Part shown: positions 54,594 through 61,057 of the stretch, piece after piece
Layout of the letters: the number at the start of each line of letters is the position of its first letter
How positions within the stretch are numbered: position 1 is the stretch's first letter
DNA from: Gordonia crocea
Lineage (GTDB): Bacteria > Actinomycetota > Actinomycetes > Mycobacteriales > Mycobacteriaceae
Length of the DNA: 64,000 nucleotides
Reading direction: 5' to 3'
Assembly (NCBI RefSeq): GCF_009932435.1
Contig: NZ_BJOU01000001.1
Coordinates: 1,116,001 to 1,180,000, forward strand
Notes under the pieces: generated by a model
Told to the model about the DNA's origin: nothing
What the model saw: the letters and a program-made list of their open reading frames with translations, nothing else
Databases searched by the model: none
Translations under genes and position numbers: made by a program

Positions 54594-56105
54594 ATGCAGA
54601 TCGATCCGACGACGCCGGTCCTCATCGGCGTCGGGCAGTTCTCCGAGAAGTTCGACGACCCTGCCTACCGGGCCATGTCCGCGGTGGAGTTGGCGGCCGA
54701 AGCGGCGCGGCGCGCCTTCGACGACGCTGGCGTATCGCCTGCCGAGCTTGCCGGCGCAGTGGTCGTCGGCGTTCGGCAATTCGAGGCGTCGCATGCGAAA
54801 GCCGTTGCTCCGCTTGGCCGTTCCGACAACTACCCGCGGTCGGTCGCCGACCGGCTCGCGATGGAGCCGACCCACGCCGTGTACGACGTCGTCGGCGGCG
54901 ACGGGCCCCAGCGCCTCGTCGCCGAGTTCGGCGACCAGATCGCTTCCGGCACATTGGATTCGGTATTGCTCGTCGGTTCCGAAGCGATGTCGACGGCGCG
55001 GCATTTCGCCGGTCGCGCCGATGCGCCCGACCACGGTGAAGAGCGCGGCGGACAGCTCGAGGACCGCGGGTACGGCCTCGACGACATGATGTCCCTTTCG
55101 GGGATTCGCCACGGCCTGATCGGCCCGCCGTCGCAATACGCTCTGCTGGAACACGCTCGCCGTGCCCACCTGGGTCTGTCCCGCGAGGCCTACGCGAAGG
55201 CCATGGGGGAGTTGTTCGCACCGTTCACCGAAGTGGCGGCGGCGAACCAGCACTCGGCTGCGCCGACGCGACGCTCGGCCGCCGAGCTGGTCGAAATCAC
55301 CGAGAAGAACCGCCTGGTCGCCGACCCGTATCCGCGCTACCTCGTGGCTCGCGATCAGGTCAACCAGGGCGCCGCAGTGCTGATGACGTCGGTCGCCCGT
55401 GCGCGTGAACTCGGCGTCGATCCGCAGCGCTGGGTCTTCCTGCACGGCCACGCGAAGGCTTCGGCAGCCCCGATGCTCGAACGCGAGTCACTCGGATCGT
55501 CGGCGGCAGCCGGCGCGGCACTGCGGGGAGCGTTGGATTCCGCAGGAGCATCCATCGGCGACATCGACTTCCTCGACATCTACAGCTGTTTTCCGGTTGC
55601 CGTGTTCGCCGCCTGTGACGCGCTCGGTCTCGATGCCGGCGATCCGCGCGGCTTGACGCTCACCGGTGGGCTGCCGTACTTCGGCGGTGCGGGCAACAAC
55701 TACTCGATGCATGCCATCGCCGAGGTCGTCGAGCGTCTGCGCGCACGTCCGGGCACCCTCGGCCTGGTGGCCGCCAACGGCGGCATCATCTCCAAGTACG
55801 CGGTCGGCGTGTACTCGACGACGCCGCGGGCGTGGCAGCGTGCGCCTCAGGTCGGTGACGAGCCCCGAGTCGCCGCGGTGGACGAGTTCGCCGGCGGCGC
55901 GACGATCGAGACCTTCACCGTCGTCCCCTTCGGCGGCAACAACCTAGGAATCCTGGTGTGCCGCAACGATTCCGGTGAACGCTGTTATGCGCACGCCTCG
56001 GCCTCAGACGCCGTGCTGGCCGATCTTCTCGCCACAGGTGAACCCATCGGACGCCGAGTACAGGTACAGACCGCAGACGGGCGCAACGTCGCCGAACTCG
56101 GCTAG
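54594..56105 (+). CDS. Thiolase-like protein type 1 without catalytic cysteines
   Basis: 503 residues with the thiolase fold: VLIGVGQFSEKFDDPAYRAM, VLLVGSEAMSTARHF, IDFLDIYSCFPVAVF, GGLPYFGGAGNNYSMHAIAE and NGGIISKYAVGVYSTTP. The usual nucleophile Cys site reads VYDVVGGDGPQRLVAEFG, and the second Cys site reads VAANGGIIS, so both cysteines are missing. The His in NNYSMHA remains. The extra C-terminal domain (about 430-503) fits the thiolase-like protein 1 group of mycobacteria. CoA binding without thiolysis is likely. Start ATG 54594. Confidence 0.82.
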   Translation: MQIDPTTPVLIGVGQFSEKFDDPAYRAMSAVELAAEAARRAFDDAGVSPAELAGAVVVGVRQFEASHAKAVAPLGRSDNYPRSVADRLAMEPTHAVYDVVGGDGPQRLVAEFGDQIASGTLDSVLLVGSEAMSTARHFAGRADAPDHGEERGGQLEDRGYGLDDMMSLSGIRHGLIGPPSQYALLEHARRAHLGLSREAYAKAMGELFAPFTEVAAANQHSAAPTRRSAAELVEITEKNRLVADPYPRYLVARDQVNQGAAVLMTSVARARELGVDPQRWVFLHGHAKASAAPMLERESLGSSAAAGAALRGALDSAGASIGDIDFLDIYSCFPVAVFAACDALGLDAGDPRGLTLTGGLPYFGGAGNNYSMHAIAEVVERLRARPGTLGLVAANGGIISKYAVGVYSTTPRAWQRAPQVGDEPRVAAVDEFAGGATIETFTVVPFGGNNLGILVCRNDSGERCYAHASASDAVLADLLATGEPIGRRVQVQTADGRNVAELG

Positions 56106-56164
56106 TTTCCGACACGGGCACTAGGAATGGTGCGCCGGATCGCTGAGGCAGTGCCCCGTCGGGA

Positions 56165-56614
56165 TCAGGGGGACATCTTGGGCGGAAGGCTGGCTTCGGC
56201 ATGGTCCATGAAGTCGCCGATCTCCGAAGCGAAAGGCACACCGCCGGTGAGGTATTCGATGCCGATCTGCATGATGTCGATACCGAGCTTCGTCGGCTCT
56301 GCCGGGTAGGTGGCCATGAACCGCTCGAAGTCTTCCAAGTCTTCCGCGCAGCGCGCGATGACGCGCCGGTAGTACGACAGCGCCACCGGTGCGTTGACGG
56401 CGCTCAGCAGGCTGCTGTACTGCTCGAGGCGCTCGGTTCCGGCGTTGTGGATCAGTTGCTCGAACCCGCCGTTCTTCACCTGGTACTCGAAGTCCGCGGC
56501 CAGAACGGTCGTGTAGACCAGGTCCCGCAGATCCCCGTCGAGGTCCGCTGCTTCGGTGATGATGTCCGATGCCCTCGCCCCCAGGTCGAGCAGCCGTTCG
56601 TCATACGTGCTCAT
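56165..56614 (-). CDS. DMP19/DUF4375-like small protein
   Basis: 149 residues, soluble. The helix-turn YQVKNGGFEQLIHNAGTERL is the signature that recalls DMP19-type (DUF4375) proteins, and a helical C-terminus follows (VIARCAEDLEDFERFMATYP). A DNA-mimic role known for a few members cannot be assumed. The 3' gap to the thiolase-like gene has GGGCACT and AGTGCCC (56116-56122, 56150-56156) that could pair. Confidence 0.55.
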   Translation of the reverse strand: MSTYDERLLDLGARASDIITEAADLDGDLRDLVYTTVLAADFEYQVKNGGFEQLIHNAGTERLEQYSSLLSAVNAPVALSYYRRVIARCAEDLEDFERFMATYPAEPTKLGIDIMQIGIEYLTGGVPFASEIGDFMDHAEASLPPKMSP

Positions 56615-56639
56615 GCGGGAGAGCCTAGCGTCACGGGCA

Positions 56640-57056
56640 CTAGCCCAGCGTCTGGTTCAGCTTCGTCTCCAACACTCGGCGGGTGATCCGCCAGCCCTCG
56701 TCGGTCCGGAGCCAATCATCGTTGTAGTAGATGGCCAGCAGAAAGGCACTGTCACCGGCCTGCATCGGGTTCAGGCACAACGTGCGCGTGGTGGCGGTCC
56801 CGTCGGCGAGATGGAACTCGGTGTTGCCGAGGAAGTGGCAATACGCGGTGAAGGACGGCAGCACCGTGCCAAGCCAGGCTACGCATTCGGCCGGCGTGCC
56901 CGCGATGCCGCCGGTCGCCGAGTAATCGACGAGTGCGTCCGGGGTGAACACGCCGGACAGCTCGTCGAACCGTCCGGAGTCGACTGCGGTGGCGTAGGCG
57001 GTGAGTTGGTCGGAGATCGCAGCGCGATCGGCGAGTTCTGACAACGAAAGCGACAT
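56640..57056 (-). CDS. SnoaL-like (NTF2-fold) protein
   Basis: 138 residues. AISDQLTAYATAVDSGRFDE, LSGVFTPDALVDYSATGG, and a C-terminal EGWRITRRVLETKL strand fit the SnoaL_4 cone fold found in cyclases, dehydratases and uncharacterised enzymes. ATG 57056 is chosen from family length over an in-frame upstream start at 57626. It is divergent from the SecD-like lipoprotein gene (38 nt between starts). Confidence 0.75.
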   Translation of the reverse strand: MSLSLSELADRAAISDQLTAYATAVDSGRFDELSGVFTPDALVDYSATGGIAGTPAECVAWLGTVLPSFTAYCHFLGNTEFHLADGTATTRTLCLNPMQAGDSAFLLAIYYNDDWLRTDEGWRITRRVLETKLNQTLG

Positions 57057-57093
57057 GACCTCGACGGTGGCACGGCGGTGGCAGACTGAGGGG

Positions 57094-57951
57094 GTGAATC
57101 GCTCAATCCGCGTGCTCATCTTCGCCCTGCTGCTGGCCGTCGGCCTGGTGGCGGGGTGTTCCCGCGATTCCGGCGACGGGTCCGGGGAGGGAGCGCGAGT
57201 CGAGTTCACCGTCGAATCGCTGCAATCATCCGACGGGGAGTTCGCGCCGGGCACCGACCGGGAGAAGCTGGTAACCGAGGCGGCGCAGTTGCTGGCCCAG
57301 CGTCTTTCCGACAACGGCATCGCCGACCCGAAGGTGACGGTCGAGAGCGACGGCCGCGTCGTGGTCACGATCGCAAGCGGGACGCGCGCGGACATCGTCG
57401 CGCTGGCGTCGGCCGGCGTGCTGGCCATTCGGCCGGTGGTGTTCACCGCACCGGCGGCGCCCGATGCCGCCGGCCTCGACGTCGAACTCCGACAGGCGAA
57501 CGCGGTCACTCCGCCGGCCGAGATGGCGCGCCGCGCACAGCAGTTGAAATGTGGTGACGGAGTGGACGAACTCGCGGGTCGCGACGATGCGGCGGATCTT
57601 CTGGTCGCCTGTTCGCAGAACGGCAAGTCCGTCTACTCCCTCGGTCCGGCCATCATCAGCGGTGCCGAGATCGAGAATGCCGGCGCGACTCGGGGAAGCA
57701 ACGGCAAGTGGAACGTGACTATGGAGTTCCGTGGCGAGGCGAAGGCGAAGTGGCCGGCCTACACCGCGGAGAACATCGGCCAGGCGACGGCCTTCGTCCT
57801 CGACTCCCGCGTGCTCTCCGCTCCGGTGATCCAGACCGCCATCGCCGGGCCGACCGAGATCTCGGGGGACTTCGACGAAGCGAAGGCGAAACATCTCGCC
57901 AGCATGCTGACGTCCGGCTCGCTGCCCGTGCGGTTCACGCCGAAGGATTGA
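57094..57951 (+). CDS. SecD-like (P1-head) lipoprotein
   Basis: 285 residues. Signal peptide with lipobox LVAGCS (Cys near 22). The exported domain matches the periplasmic first domain of SecD in layout: LLAQRLSDNGIADPKVTVES, VVTIASGTRADIVALASAGV, then ISGAEIENAGATRGSNGKW, NVTMEFRGEAKAKWPAYTAE, NIGQATAFVLDSRVLSAPVI and EISGDFDEAKAKHLASMLTS. It has no SecD membrane helices, so it is a stand-alone head that may help exported proteins fold or release. Start GTG 57094 follows GAGGGG. Confidence 0.75.
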   Translation: MNRSIRVLIFALLLAVGLVAGCSRDSGDGSGEGARVEFTVESLQSSDGEFAPGTDREKLVTEAAQLLAQRLSDNGIADPKVTVESDGRVVVTIASGTRADIVALASAGVLAIRPVVFTAPAAPDAAGLDVELRQANAVTPPAEMARRAQQLKCGDGVDELAGRDDAADLLVACSQNGKSVYSLGPAIISGAEIENAGATRGSNGKWNVTMEFRGEAKAKWPAYTAENIGQATAFVLDSRVLSAPVIQTAIAGPTEISGDFDEAKAKHLASMLTSGSLPVRFTPKD

Positions 57952-57966
57952 ATCCGCGCCGCACCG

Positions 57967-58536
57967 TCACGGGGAATCTGGACTCCAGTGCGGGTCGCGC
58001 CCGATGAAGGCGACGAGGCGATCCTGCACGGGCGCGTCGTCGGAGACCGGTACTGCCGGCCCGTACTGACCCGACGAACGCAGAACCTCCTCCATCTGTG
58101 CCATGCCTTCCAGGAGGGTCGCGCAGAATTCTTCGTCGAGCGCGACGTTCTGGCCGCTCGCGCGAGCGAGGTCCCAGGTGTGCATGAACACGTCGGCGGT
58201 GTAGAAATTGTCGATCGCAGCGGCCAGCGGCATCGATCCGGCCATGGGATGGCTGAACTCCGATGTCGCGTCCGGTCCGTCGAGCAATCCCTGCACCTGT
58301 TCGGTGTGGTGGTTCCACGCGCCGGCCGGGTCGTCGGCGACCGCGGGGCCGGGGGAGAGCTGGACGCCTCCCGCGGCGAGGAAGCCGGGGAACCATTCGA
58401 CGAGGTGCCCGACGACGTCGCGCGCCGTCCAGCCGTCGACGGGCGCCGGGGCGGCCCAATCGGCCACCCCGGCGACCCGGTCGCTGAATTCTCGCGCCAC
58501 GGCACGGTGGCGTTGCGCGGGCTGCGTCGGCAACAT
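57967..58536 (-). CDS. DinB/maleylpyruvate-isomerase-like protein (TIGR03086 type)
   Basis: 189 residues, four-helix bundle. Metal-type histidines: GWTARDVVGHLVEWFPGFLA, DDPAGAWNHHTEQVQ and FYTADVFMHTWDLARASGQN (MHTWDL is the family mark). Such proteins in actinobacteria may use mycothiol; the reaction is unknown. ATG 58536 shares a base with the SRPBCC stop (TGATG). Last gene of the ArsR-SRPBCC-DinB run. Confidence 0.85.
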   Translation of the reverse strand: MLPTQPAQRHRAVAREFSDRVAGVADWAAPAPVDGWTARDVVGHLVEWFPGFLAAGGVQLSPGPAVADDPAGAWNHHTEQVQGLLDGPDATSEFSHPMAGSMPLAAAIDNFYTADVFMHTWDLARASGQNVALDEEFCATLLEGMAQMEEVLRSSGQYGPAVPVSDDAPVQDRLVAFIGRDPHWSPDSP

Positions 58537-59033
58537 CAGACCGCACCTTCGGCGAGCAGATCGTCGAGCTTGGCGTAGCCGTCGTTGACGCCTGTTTCCA
58601 TGCCGCTGCGCAGCCACGCGTCGCGGCCCTCGATGCTGTCGACGAGCGACTGGGCGACCAGCCGGGTGCGGCCGTTGCCCAGGTCCTCGACGGTGAGGGT
58701 CTCCAGCGAGACACCTTCGGGCTGGCCCTCCCAGGTGAACGTCTGCACGATCTTGTCGTCGGTGATGTCGTGGAAGGAACCGTAGAAGCTGTATTCCTGG
58801 TCGCCGTCGTCCTTGACGACGTTGCTGAATCGCCAGCTGCCGCCCCGGCGAGCATCCCAGTGGTCGATGCGCGTCGTGATGCCGTTGGGGCCGACCCACT
58901 TCGCATACAGTTCCGGGTCGGTGTGGGCTTTCAGCACCTGCGCCGGGGTGGCCGCGAACTCGCGGGTGATCGTGATGATCGGCAGGGTCGGGTGGGCCTC
59001 GATGGTGGCCTCGGGGTGGGTCGTCGTGCTCAT
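58536..59033 (-). CDS. SRPBCC/AHSA1-domain protein
   Basis: 165 residues. The helix-grip fold shows ITITREFAATPAQVLKAHTD, PELYAKWVGPNGITTRIDHW, GGSWRFSNVVKDDGDQEYSF and a C-terminal helix METGVNDGYAKLDDLL. ArsR-linked AHSA1 proteins bind hydrophobic ligands; the ligand is unknown. ATG 59033 overlaps the ArsR stop (ATGA). Confidence 0.88.
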   Translation of the reverse strand: MSTTTHPEATIEAHPTLPIITITREFAATPAQVLKAHTDPELYAKWVGPNGITTRIDHWDARRGGSWRFSNVVKDDGDQEYSFYGSFHDITDDKIVQTFTWEGQPEGVSLETLTVEDLGNGRTRLVAQSLVDSIEGRDAWLRSGMETGVNDGYAKLDDLLAEGAV

Positions 59034-59383
59034 GATGCTGCTCCTTGGTCGGATTGGTCGTCGTTCTCGTTCATCGCGGCCAGTACCGCGTCGAGGCGCT
59101 GATAACGCTCCTCGGCTTGGCGCCGGTACCGCTCGATCCACGCGGTCATCAGATCGAATACCTCCGCTTCTAGGTGGACCGGACGGGTCTGCGCTTGGCG
59201 TCCACGGGTGACCAGGCCGGCGTCGCCGAGCACCTTGAGGTGCTTGGAGATCGCCTGCACGCTCACGTCGTACGGTTCCGCGAGCTCGCTCACGGTCGCG
59301 TCCCCCTCGGTGAGCCGGGCGACGATGTCGCGTCGCGTCGGGTCGGCGAGGGCCGAGAACACCAAAGACAGCTGGTCCGTCAT
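59030..59383 (-). CDS. ArsR-family repressor
   Basis: 117 residues, winged helix: LVFSALADPTRRDIVARLTE, DVSVQAISKHLKVLGDAGLV, RGRQAQTRPVHLEAE. It lacks the metal Cys pairs of arsenic sensors and fits the group that pairs with SRPBCC genes. ATG 59383 has AAGG about 7 nt upstream; ATG 59389 is also possible. Two similar operator-like palindromes lie just upstream, so self-control is likely. Confidence 0.88.
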   Translation of the reverse strand: MTDQLSLVFSALADPTRRDIVARLTEGDATVSELAEPYDVSVQAISKHLKVLGDAGLVTRGRQAQTRPVHLEAEVFDLMTAWIERYRRQAEERYQRLDAVLAAMNENDDQSDQGAAS

Positions 59384-59391
59384 GTCCATCC

Positions 59392-59415
59392 TTAATCAAC
59401 CGGGTGGTTTAATAA
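59392..59415. promoter_or_regulatory. Operator-like inverted repeat 1 upstream of arsR
   Basis: Around a GC-rich centre, TTAATCAACC faces GGTTTAATAA with two mismatched pairs. Adjacent to the arsR start, it shares TCAACC...GGTT with the second site. Confidence 0.5.
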
Positions 59416-59440
59416 CCATCCCATTCGCGAGGCAGGGTTG

Positions 59441-59456
59441 TCAACCATTTGGTTGA
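59441..59456. promoter_or_regulatory. Operator-like inverted repeat 2 upstream of arsR
   Basis: TCAACCATTTGGTTGA has perfect 7-bp arms. 59 bp from the arsR start; likely a second ArsR site. Confidence 0.55.
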
Positions 59457-59461
59457 ATATC

Positions 59462-59540
59462 CCGCCGACCGTGCCCAGATTTCCGCCGACCGTGCCCAGA
59501 TTTCCGCCGACCGTGCCCAGATTTCCGCCGAGCGTGCCCC
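59462..59540. repeat. 21-bp direct repeats, left array
   Basis: Units of CCGCCGACCGTGCCCAGATTT start at 59462, 59483 and 59504; a fourth (CCGCCGAGCGTGCCC) starts at 59525 and is cut by the IS30 element. The array resumes at 60844-60869 on the other side. Confidence 0.85.
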
Positions 59541-60843
59541 GCAGACTCAAGCGATCGCCGCAACGGCCGACGAGTTTGCGGAGGTCAGCATGGGTGATGG
59601 TGGTTCGAGACGACGGTTGGGGAAGTTGGGGGTCGCTGATCGACCGCCGTTAACCCAGCGGCGTGAGTTGTTTTGGCAGGGCCTGTCTACGGGGATGACG
59701 ATCAAGGCTGCGGCGCGCGCTGCTGGTGTGTCGCGCAACTCCGGGGCCCTGTGGTTGGCCCAGGCTGGCGGAATGAAACCAACAGCAACGGCACTGGAAA
59801 GCCGGATCAGCGCCGGCACGGGCCGGTTGACCTTCGCTGATCGGTGCTGCATCGAGGAACTGGTGGGCAAAGGGTCGCAGCCGGCGCGGATCGCGCGTCT
59901 GTTGGGTCGTTCCCGCTCGACCATCAGCCGGGAACTGGTGCGGGGCCGGCCCGCCGGTGACGGTGAATACCGGTATCGGGCGATCGTGGCGCAGACGACG
60001 GTCGACCAGGGCCGGCGGCGACCCAAACCGCGCAAACTCCAACCTGGCACCGCGCTTTACGCTGAAGTCGTCGACATGCTGGGGAAACGGCTCAGTCCTG
60101 AGCAGATCGCCCACCGGTTACGGCACGACTATCCCGACGATCCGGAGATGCGGGTGTCCCACGAAACGATCTACCAGTCGATGTATGTTCAAGCCCGCGG
60201 TGGTTTGCGCGCCGAGGTTGCCAAAGCACTACGCACCGGGCGGATACGACGCAAACCCGCAGGCCGAGACACATCCGGTCGAGGCCGGATCAAAGACATG
60301 GTGATGATCAGCGATCGTCCCGCCGAAGTCGAGGACCGCTCGGTCCCCGGCCACTGGGAGGGTGACTTGATCATGGGAGCCGGTAACCGCTCGGCGATCG
60401 GCACCCTGGTCGAACGCACCACCGGCTTTCTGATGCTGGTGCACCTGCCCGGCGATCACACCGCCGCCACCGTTGCCGCGGCCATGACCCGCACCATCCC
60501 GACCATCCCCGAAATCCTGCGTCGATCGTTGACCTGGGATCAAGGAGTGGAAATGGCCCACCACACCGCCATCACCAACGCCACCGGCCTACCGATCTAC
60601 TTCTGCGATCCCCACAGCCCCTGGCAGCGCGCCACCAACGAAAACACCAACGGCCTACTCCGCCAGTACTTCCCCAAAGGGGCCGACCTATCGTTCTTCG
60701 GCCCCGGCATGCTCGACCAAGTCGCCGCCGAACTCAACGACCGACCCCGAAAACGCCTCAACTGGATGACCCCCGCCGAAAAGCTCGAAGAACTCCTACA
60801 ATCCAAACCGACAGATTCCGTTGCACCGACCACTTGAATCCGC
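59541..60843. mobile_element. IS30-family insertion sequence
   Basis: About 1,303 bp. Imperfect inverted repeats of 26 bp (59541-59566 and 60818-60843) share GCrGAyTCAAG and GCAACGG. CCCC flanks both ends, which fits a 3-4 bp target duplication inside the repeat GTGCCCAGATTT. One transposase gene. Confidence 0.85.
59590..60837 (+). CDS. IS30-family transposase
   Basis: 415 residues from ATG 59590. Helix-turn-helix regions (GMTIKAAARAAGVSRNSGAL, ARIARLLGRSRSTISRELVR) and an integrase core: Asp in PGHWEGDLIMGAGNRSAIGT, Asp in LTWDQGVEMAHH, Glu in SPWQRATNENTNGLLRQYFP. It looks intact. An in-frame ORF opens earlier at 59449, but those codons are the flanking repeats outside the element. Confidence 0.92.
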   Translation: MGDGGSRRRLGKLGVADRPPLTQRRELFWQGLSTGMTIKAAARAAGVSRNSGALWLAQAGGMKPTATALESRISAGTGRLTFADRCCIEELVGKGSQPARIARLLGRSRSTISRELVRGRPAGDGEYRYRAIVAQTTVDQGRRRPKPRKLQPGTALYAEVVDMLGKRLSPEQIAHRLRHDYPDDPEMRVSHETIYQSMYVQARGGLRAEVAKALRTGRIRRKPAGRDTSGRGRIKDMVMISDRPAEVEDRSVPGHWEGDLIMGAGNRSAIGTLVERTTGFLMLVHLPGDHTAATVAAAMTRTIPTIPEILRRSLTWDQGVEMAHHTAITNATGLPIYFCDPHSPWQRATNENTNGLLRQYFPKGADLSFFGPGMLDQVAAELNDRPRKRLNWMTPAEKLEELLQSKPTDSVAPTT

Positions 60844-60869
60844 CCCCAGATTTCCGCCGAGCGTGCCCA
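60844..60869. repeat. Remainder of the left repeat array after the IS30 element
   Basis: CCCCAGATTTCCGCCGAGCG plus GTGCCC continues the 21-bp repeat cut at 59540. Confidence 0.8.
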
Positions 60870-60882
60870 ACGTGTACGCCGT

Positions 60883-61035
60883 GGTGCCCAGTCGGCGGGG
60901 GTTAGGTGCCCACTGGGCGGAACTCAGGTGCTCACTGGGCGGGGTGGGGTGCCCAGTCGGCGGAGGTGAGGTGCCCAGTCGGCGGAGGTGAGGTGCCCAG
61001 TCGGCGGAGGTGAGGTGCCCACTCGGCGGGAGTGG
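60883..61035. repeat. 22-bp tandem repeats upstream of mfd, seven units
   Basis: Units begin with GGTGCCCA at 60883, 60905, 60927, 60948, 60970, 60992 and 61014. Units 4-6 are identical (GGTGCCCAGTCGGCGGAGGT plus GA). Units 2 and 3 carry ACTGGGCGG instead of AGTCGGCGG. The TCGGCGGA core is the reverse complement of TCCGCCGA in the left array. Confidence 0.88.
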
Positions 61036-61044
61036 GGGCCTGGA

Positions 61045-61050
61045 TAGACT
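61045..61050 (+). promoter_or_regulatory. Likely leaderless -10 box for mfd
   Basis: TAGACT, 7 nt, GTG 61058. It begins 10 nt after the repeat array, so the array occupies the upstream promoter region. Confidence 0.5.
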
Positions 61051-61057
61051 GTCCCAA

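Noticed and set aside
60883..61035. CRISPR array
   Set aside because: Units are contiguous 22-bp repeats without unique spacers, and no cas gene is present.
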